From contig OZ241898.1 of the NCBI GenBank assembly GCA_965203525.1, forward strand, positions 5,280,658-5,344,657: 64,000 nt of DNA, given 5' to 3'. The position numbers and the translations under genes are program-made. The first letter of the stretch is position 1; each line of letters opens with the position of its first letter. Below the pieces are notes generated by a model. That model did not search any database, was not told where the DNA came from, and saw only the letters and a program-made list of their open reading frames with translations. Shown here in pieces: positions 58,982-64,000 of this stretch. This DNA is from WTFV01 sp965203525. Lineage in GTDB: Bacteria; Acidobacteriota; Vicinamibacteria; Vicinamibacterales; UBA8438.

Positions 58982-60667
58982 GTGATCCGTCGGGTCGCCG
59001 TCCGGCACTTCAAGCGGTTTCGCGCGCAGACCTTCGAGCTGGCGGAATCGGTGGTGCTCGCCGGGCCGAACAACGCGGGCAAGTCCACCCTGCTGCAGGC
59101 GATCGCCGCCTGGAAGCTGGGGCTGGACCGGTGGGTGGCGCAGCGCGAGGGCGGCCGCGCGGTCGCGCGGTCGGGCGTGGCGATCACGCGCGGCGACTTC
59201 ACCGCGGTCCCGCTCCGCGAGATGAACCTGCTGTGGGAGGGCCGCAAGGTGACCGGTCCCGCGGGAATGGCCGGAGCACGGCGCCTGATCGAGATCGTCG
59301 TCGAAGGGAAGGCCGACGACGCGGCGTGGACCTGCGGGATGGAGTTCCAGTACGCCAACCGCGATCTGGCGTACGCGCGCCCGTGCGGTGCGCGAGACCT
59401 CGATCGCGACGCCATCCGGAACTTTCCGCCGGCGCCGGCGCACCGGCTCGGGGTCGTCCACGTGCCGCCGCTCTCGGGCATCGAGCGCGACGAGCCGCGG
59501 CGCGACCGCGGCATGCAGGATCTGCTGGTCGGCCAGGGGCGGCCGGGCGAGATCCTGCGGAACCTCCTGCTGGAGATCGCCGCGACGGACGACGCCGCAT
59601 GGCTGGCGCTCACCGGGCATCTGCGGGAGCTGTTCCGGATCGAGCTGGTCAGGCCCGTCTACTCGCCGGCGCAGCCTTACATCGTCTGCGAGTACCGCGA
59701 GCCGGGCGGCGGCCGGCCGCTCGATCTGACCAACGCCGGCAGCGGCACCCTGCAGGTTCTGCTGCTGCTGGCCTTCCTGTACGCGCGCCCCGCCGCGGTG
59801 ATCCTGCTTGACGAGCCGGATGCGCACCAGCACGTCATCCTGCAGCGGCAGGTCTACGACCGCATCCGCACGGTGGCCCGGGACCGCGGGGGGCAGGTGA
59901 TCCTCGCGACCCATTCCGAGGTGCTGATCGACGCGACGGCCCCCACCCGCGTGATGGCGTTCTTCGGTCGCGCGCCGCGCCCGCTCGCCACCCGGCACGA
60001 GCGCGACCGGCTCCGCGAGGCGCTCAAGCGGGTGACCACCTCCGACCTGCTGCTCGGGCGCGAGATCGGCGCCGTGCTCTACGTCGAGAGCGGGTCCGAC
60101 GAACGGATGCTCGCCCGCTGGGCGGCCGTTCTCGACCACCCGGCCCGCCGTTTCTTCGAGCGTCCCTTCGTGCATTGGCTCGGCGGCCGCAGCCTGCGCG
60201 AAGCGAAGGAGCATCTCTTCGCCCTCCGGCTCGCGTTCCCGCGGCTCCGCGCGCTCTGTCTGCTCGACGGCGACAACCGCGACGAGCCGGACGACGAAAC
60301 GACGGCCGCCGGCCTCGTCGTCCTGCGCTGGCGCCGCTACGAGATCGAGAACTACCTGCTGCACCCGGACGCCATCCGCCGCTTCGCGTTCCCGGAGAAC
60401 CTGCCCCTGATGCGCCGGCAGGTGGACGCGGCGTTCGGAACGCACGTGCCGCCGGGAACCGATCTGTTCGGCGACCACGTCGCGCTCACGCGCATCAAGG
60501 CGAGCGACGAGTTCCTCGTGCCGCTGCTCGAAACCCTGGGCTGTCCGACGCCCAAGCGGGATCTGCACCTGCTGGCCGAGCGGATGACGGCCGCCGAGAT
60601 CCATCCCGAGGTGACGGAGAAACTGGATCGTCTGGCGGAGGTCCTGGCGGTGGAAGACGGGTCGTGA
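58982..60667 (+). CDS. ATPase with C-terminal TOPRIM-like domain, OLD-like
   Basis: A 561-residue protein starting at GTG 58982. Residues 1-340: SMC/ABC-type ATPase with Walker A AGPNNAGKSTLLQ, the signature LTNAGSGTLQVLLLL, Walker B AVILLDEPDAHQH and H-loop ILATHSE. Residues ~355-540: a TOPRIM-like fold with VLYVESGSDERML (Glu) and CLLDGDNRDEPDD (DxD). This is the OLD/class-2 overcoming-lysogenization-defect layout found in phage-defence proteins. There is no UvrD-type helicase partner (as in Gabija), so it may act alone. Confidence 0.85.
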   Translation: MIRRVAVRHFKRFRAQTFELAESVVLAGPNNAGKSTLLQAIAAWKLGLDRWVAQREGGRAVARSGVAITRGDFTAVPLREMNLLWEGRKVTGPAGMAGARRLIEIVVEGKADDAAWTCGMEFQYANRDLAYARPCGARDLDRDAIRNFPPAPAHRLGVVHVPPLSGIERDEPRRDRGMQDLLVGQGRPGEILRNLLLEIAATDDAAWLALTGHLRELFRIELVRPVYSPAQPYIVCEYREPGGGRPLDLTNAGSGTLQVLLLLAFLYARPAAVILLDEPDAHQHVILQRQVYDRIRTVARDRGGQVILATHSEVLIDATAPTRVMAFFGRAPRPLATRHERDRLREALKRVTTSDLLLGREIGAVLYVESGSDERMLARWAAVLDHPARRFFERPFVHWLGGRSLREAKEHLFALRLAFPRLRALCLLDGDNRDEPDDETTAAGLVVLRWRRYEIENYLLHPDAIRRFAFPENLPLMRRQVDAAFGTHVPPGTDLFGDHVALTRIKASDEFLVPLLETLGCPTPKRDLHLLAERMTAAEIHPEVTEKLDRLAEVLAVEDGS

Positions 60668-60718
60668 CCGTCGCGATCCCGGGCCGGCGCAAACGGGATG
60701 CCGTACGAGGGTCGGCGC

Positions 60719-60967
60719 CTGTGCGCCGCCGGCCGGGCGCGCGGCGGTTGTCTCCTCATCAACGGGCAGCTCCGGGAGAGCAACCGGGGCTGTGCGCCGC
60801 CGGCTGGACACGCGGCGGTTGTCTCGGGCGGCCGCCTTCACGAATCGTCCGGGAGGCCGTCGCGGGACCCGACCCGCCCACGCACGACGAGTACGCCGGC
60901 GCGCCTGCCGTGCTGCGCGCAGTACTCGCGGGTCGCGGGACCCGACCCGCCCACGCACGACGAGTAC
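60719..60967. repeat. two spaced duplications in the gap before the nuclease gene
   Basis: CTGTGCGCCGCCGGCYGGRC plus CGCGGCGGTTGTCTC occurs at 60719 and 60790 (period 71), and GTCGCGGGACCCGACCCGCC plus CACGCACGACGAGTACG at 60859 and 60932 (period 73). The gap 60668-61043 has no gene. Confidence 0.93.
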
Positions 60968-61043
60968 GCGATAATTGCCACCATCCGGCGCCTGTCGGAT
61001 GGCGATTCCTGCCATCCGCGCCGCCGGCGAAAGGTGGCGGTCG

Positions 61044-61727
61044 ATGGCTCGGCTCCGATGCCGCGGTTTCTCGCACGGCGCGGTCGCGGCAGTGCTGGCG
61101 TTCGGACTCTTCGTCCTCGCGCCGGCGCCGGCGGCGGCGCAGCACGTCGAGCGGGTCGTGGACGGCGACACGATCGTGGTCCGCGGCGCGGGGCGCGTGC
61201 GCCTGATCGGCGTCGACACCCCGGAGACGGTCGATCCGCGGCGGCCGGTCGAATTCTTCGGCAAGGAGGCCGGCGCCTTCACGAAGCGACTGGTCGAGGG
61301 GCGGCGGGTGCGGCTCGAATACGACCGGGAGCGCACCGACCGGTACGGGCGGACGCTGGCGTACGTCTATCTGCCGGACGGCACGTTCGTGAACGCGGAG
61401 ATCATCAGGCAGGGCTACGGCCACGCGTACACGCGGTTCCCGTTCCGGCACCGCGACCGGTTCCGGCAGCTCGAACGCGAGGCGCGGCGCGCCGGCCGCG
61501 GGTTGTGGGGCGCAACGCCGGCCGAACGGCAGGTGGCGTCAGCGGCGTCCTCCGGGCGGGGGGCGTCGTCCGGCCTGCCGGCGGCGGCGGCCCGGTGGGA
61601 CGACAACGGCAACGGCCGCATCACGTGCGCCGAGGCCCGGCGGCACGGGATCGCGCCGGTGTTCCGCGGCCATCCGGCGTACCGCTACATGCGGGACGGG
61701 GACGGCGACGGCGTCGTGTGCGAATGA
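61044..61727 (+). CDS. exported thermonuclease with excalibur calcium-binding domain
   Basis: A 227-residue protein. AAAGGTGG precedes ATG 61044. Signal peptide, then an SNase domain with VVDGDTIVV, VRLIGVDTPE, RLEYDRERTDRYGRTLAYVYL and NAEIIRQGYGHAYT, which includes the catalytic Arg/Asp/Glu set. The C-terminal 40 residues (DDNGNGRITCAEARRHG and DGDGDGVVCE) form an excalibur domain with two Cys, a calcium-binding module. A secreted nuclease, likely for nutrient nucleic acids or biofilm DNA. Confidence 0.93.
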   Translation: MARLRCRGFSHGAVAAVLAFGLFVLAPAPAAAQHVERVVDGDTIVVRGAGRVRLIGVDTPETVDPRRPVEFFGKEAGAFTKRLVEGRRVRLEYDRERTDRYGRTLAYVYLPDGTFVNAEIIRQGYGHAYTRFPFRHRDRFRQLEREARRAGRGLWGATPAERQVASAASSGRGASSGLPAAAARWDDNGNGRITCAEARRHGIAPVFRGHPAYRYMRDGDGDGVVCE

Positions 61728-61729
61728 CG

Positions 61730-63040
61730 TCAGGCTTCCAGCAGCCAGCGGGCGGCCGGCGCCCAGGTCACGCGATCCGGAAGCCGCCGCCGCGGCGGGG
61801 ACGAATCGAGCGTCACGAGGAAGAGGCGCGCGTCGCCGTACGTCTCACCCGCCGACCGGAGCGCGCGCACCTCCCGCTCCCATGTGGCGTCGTCCCCCGT
61901 TTCGAGGCAGACCTGCACGAGTAACGGCGCTTCGCCCGGGCGGTGGGCGAAGAAATCGACTTCCCAACCCTCCGCCGTGCGCACGTAGGAGAGCTCCCAG
62001 CCGCGCCTTTCCAGCTCCAGCAGGACCGTGGTTTCCAGGGCGTGCCCCTGGTAGCCGCGGCCGCCGCGCGCGAACAGCGGGATCAGTCCCGGGTCCACCG
62101 GATACGCCTTGCGCGGATTGACCATCCGCTGGCGCTCGGAGGCGGCGTGCAGGGAGACGGTGCGTACGAGGAAGGCGTCCTCCAGGTAGCCGAGATACGC
62201 GTGCAGCGTATCCTTCCCGACCCGCACGCCCTGCGAGCGCAGGGTGTCGTACTGCTTCTTCACCGAGAAACCGCCGCCGGGGTTCGCCAGCAACTGCCGC
62301 TGCAGCCAGCGCAGCGCCAGCGGATTCGTGATCCCGTGCCGGTCGATCACGTCGCGCAGCACGACGACGTCGACGTAGCTGCCGAGCAACGCGGCCCGGT
62401 CCCGCGCATTCGCGCCCTGCGCCTCGGGAAAGCCGCCCTCGACGAGATAGCGCCGCAACCGCTGGTCGAGCGCCGCCGGCCGCTGCTCCACCCCGACGTG
62501 CGCCGGCGGCTCGTTTCCGGCGTGACGCAGCGCTTCCCGAAAGCTGAACGGATGGACGAGCACCTCCAGCGCCCGCCCGCGCAGGCTGGTCGCCACTTCC
62601 CTGCTCAGGAGACGGGCCGACGAGCCGGTGACGAACACCTCCATGCCGCCGGTGTCCATCAGGCGGCGGACCAGTCCCTCCCAGCCCGGCACGTACTGGA
62701 CTTCGTCCAGGTACAGGGTGACGCCGTCCTCCGCGTGGAGACGCGGAAACCGGCGGGCGTGCTCCTCGATCAGCCAGCCGAGGTCGACGACGGTGAGGCC
62801 GGCGAGCCGCTCGTCCTCGAGCAGCAGCAGCAACTGCGATTCGGGACGGGCGCCGGCTCGCAGGCGCGCGGAGCGGCACTGCGCGAGGAACGAGGTCTTG
62901 CCGCTGCGGCGTACGCCGATGACGGCGAACGCCTTGCCGGGGATCGCCGGCAGCCGCACGTCGCGGCGCGTGAGGCGCCGGGGCCGGGCGGCCAGGGATT
63001 CGTCCAGCTTCGCGCGGAGGACGTCACGTGAAATTGTCAC
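61730..63040 (-). CDS. DUF4143-type AAA ATPase, second family member
   Basis: A 436-residue protein. The start GTG 63040 lies inside an inverted repeat. Walker A GVRRSGKTSFLAQ, Walker B VTLYLDEVQYVPGWEGLVRRL, sensor VFVTGSSARLLS, then FSFREALRH, and the C-terminal DUF4143/nuclease-like domain (SYVRTAEGWEVDFFAHRPG, LLVQVCLE). It belongs to the large AAA_14-DUF4143 family without a known role and is convergent with the nuclease gene. Different subgroup from the ATPase at 40801. Confidence 0.92.
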   Translation of the reverse strand: MTISRDVLRAKLDESLAARPRRLTRRDVRLPAIPGKAFAVIGVRRSGKTSFLAQCRSARLRAGARPESQLLLLLEDERLAGLTVVDLGWLIEEHARRFPRLHAEDGVTLYLDEVQYVPGWEGLVRRLMDTGGMEVFVTGSSARLLSREVATSLRGRALEVLVHPFSFREALRHAGNEPPAHVGVEQRPAALDQRLRRYLVEGGFPEAQGANARDRAALLGSYVDVVVLRDVIDRHGITNPLALRWLQRQLLANPGGGFSVKKQYDTLRSQGVRVGKDTLHAYLGYLEDAFLVRTVSLHAASERQRMVNPRKAYPVDPGLIPLFARGGRGYQGHALETTVLLELERRGWELSYVRTAEGWEVDFFAHRPGEAPLLVQVCLETGDDATWEREVRALRSAGETYGDARLFLVTLDSSPPRRRLPDRVTWAPAARWLLEA

Positions 63041-63073
63041 TACAAGAGTGACGATATTCCAAAAACAGTCACT
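63036..63073. promoter_or_regulatory. operator-like inverted repeat covering the ATPase start codon
   Basis: GTCACT (63036-63041), five bases, AGTGAC (63047-63052), then a third half-site AGTCACT at 63067. The minus-strand start codon GTG (63038-63040) is in the first arm, and the 63030-63085 stretch is A/T-rich. Autoregulation at the start codon is possible. Confidence 0.5.
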
Positions 63074-63231
63074 CCGTGAAGGACAAATCAGCCGAGGAGC
63101 GGCCGTTGTGGCGACGCACTCCCGCTGTTCGCCGAACCGTGCCCGCAAACCTCTCCCGCGCGCGGACGCGCACCGGCGCTGCTCCCGCGGGGACGCGAGG
63201 CGGAGAGGGAGCGCAGGCGGCCGGGCGATCC

Positions 63232-64000
63232 CTACTCCCGCAGCGCGTAGACGAACAGCCCGTTGCCGGCCGCCACCGCGACGTACTGCCGGCCGTCCAC
63301 CGCGTAGCTGATCGGGCCGTTCGCGATCATCCCGCCGAGCGTCTTCCGCCAGAGCAGCTCGCCGTTCCGCGCGTCGAGGGCGTGGAAGTATCCCTCGCGG
63401 TTGCCGGTGAAGAGCAGGTCGGTGGCGGTCGTCAGGATGCCGCTGCTCGTGACGTCGGTCATCTCGTACTTCCACGCCTGCTCGCCGGTCGCCGGATCGA
63501 TGGCGATGACGGCGCCGCTGCCGGCCGCCTCGGTCCAGGTGTTGATCGGTCCCCGCGCCAGGCTGGGGAGCGCGCCGCCGGGGATGGGCGGGGCGGGCCG
63601 GCCGCCGAGGAACAGTCGTCCCTCCTCGTACTCCGCTTCCTGCGCCTCGAAGACCGAGCCGTAGCCTTCCCACGCCGACAGGTAGAAGAGCCGCGTCGAC
63701 GGGCTGTAGGACGGCGAGTACCAGTTGGTGCCGCCCTGCACGCCCGGATACGTCGTGGCGCCCGGCTCCTGCGGGATGAAGATCGGCCGGCCGTTGTCGT
63801 CGAGGCCCTCCGCCCAGTTCAGCGCGATGAACGGCTGGCCGTTGATGAATTGCCCGGTCTCGCGGTCGAGCACGTAGAAGAAGCCGTTGCGGTTGCCCCA
63901 CAGCATCAGCTTGAGCGTGCCGCCGTCCTGGGCCGGAAAGTCGACCAGCACCGGCACCTGCACCGAGTCGTAGTCGTACGGATCGTTGGGCGTGAACTGG
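63232..64000 (-). CDS. PQQ-dependent alcohol-dehydrogenase-type quinoprotein, C-terminal part
   Basis: The last ~256 residues of a quinoprotein whose 5' end lies beyond base 64000; the frame is open to the window edge (QFTPNDPYDYDSVQVPVLVD precedes the first in-frame GTG). Features: LMLWGNRNGFFYVLDRETGQFI, TYPGVQGGTNWYSPSYSP, GAVIAIDPATGEQAWKYEMTD, LLFTGNREGYFHALDARNGELLW, NGPISYAVDGRQYVAVAAGNGLFVY, all standard in PQQ alcohol dehydrogenases. Periplasmic oxidation of an alcohol is likely. Bases 63041-63231 upstream of the ATPase hold no gene. Confidence 0.93.
   Translation of the reverse strand, partial: QFTPNDPYDYDSVQVPVLVDFPAQDGGTLKLMLWGNRNGFFYVLDRETGQFINGQPFIALNWAEGLDDNGRPIFIPQEPGATTYPGVQGGTNWYSPSYSPSTRLFYLSAWEGYGSVFEAQEAEYEEGRLFLGGRPAPPIPGGALPSLARGPINTWTEAAGSGAVIAIDPATGEQAWKYEMTDVTSSGILTTATDLLFTGNREGYFHALDARNGELLWRKTLGGMIANGPISYAVDGRQYVAVAAGNGLFVYALRE

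Noticed and set aside
1..64000. rRNA, tRNA, riboswitch or replication origin
   Set aside because: I looked for conserved rRNA segments, tRNA-like T-loops with paired arms, and dnaA/parB-type genes or boxes and saw none that I could support.

Overview
The window is about 70% GC with high coding density on both strands. Its gene content points to Acidobacteriota, most likely class Vicinamibacteria. The markers are a DUF1592 (cytochrome/DUF1587-1595-1592-1588-1585) gene paired with a DUF1552 gene and an ankyrin gene, an ECF sigma factor of the type common in Acidobacteria coupled to a Ser/Thr kinase, several exported quinoprotein beta-propellers, NIPSNAP, and two paralogous exported proteins of a family I associate with this phylum. 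The taxonomic call is inference from gene families; there is no rRNA or tRNA gene in the window.

Layout. 0-9 kb: TonB receptor end, NIPSNAP, membrane protein, MazEF-type pair, exported beta-propeller, exported proteins, a twin MITE-like element, a PQQ-propeller protein. 9-22 kb: GNAT plus N-acylamino acid racemase/OSBS pair, CDP-alcohol phosphatidyltransferase, RRM protein, Hsp20, M1 aminopeptidase, exported HpcH-type aldolase, ECF sigma factor plus kinase. 22-26 kb: a lower-GC accessory island (AbiEi with a broken AbiEii, a lipoprotein, a broken XRE regulator) bounded by two copies of the 3' end of an aldo/keto reductase gene. 26-33 kb: SEC-C protein, quinone oxidoreductase, the dapB-dapA-dapD-dapE succinylase-branch operon for diaminopimelate/lysine with an Uma2 gene inserted before dapE, and a CBS-HEPN fusion protein. 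33.7-36.7 kb: a shattered duplicate of a cyclophilin gene end, interrupted by accessory cassettes. 36.7-44.7 kb: cyclophilin, quinoprotein dehydrogenase, a perfect 23-bp tandem array, DUF4143 ATPase, DUF1592. 44.7-51.3 kb: the DUF1592 / DUF1552 / ankyrin set, each gap holding an accessory cassette (DUF7662-VapC and DUF4236; a small protein plus an ImmA/IrrE-like protein). 51-64 kb: membrane protein, MarR, exported protein, FmdB, fused glycolate/lactate-type oxidase divergent from an aminotransferase, OLD-like ATPase, thermonuclease, DUF4143 ATPase, end of a PQQ dehydrogenase.

The most unusual signal is not a single gene. Nearly every intergenic space holds locus-specific direct duplications, each of unrelated sequence. 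The copies lie about 72 bp apart (most 71-75, some 61-69, one 84) and often copy the start or the stop end of the adjacent gene. In four places the duplicated junction brackets, or supplies the start or stop codon of, an inserted accessory gene. I propose that gene-terminus duplication creates or marks the landing sites for defence and toxin-antitoxin cassettes in this genome.

Limits: all functions are inferred by eye from motifs and family knowledge; no database search or alignment was run, and identity levels are approximate.
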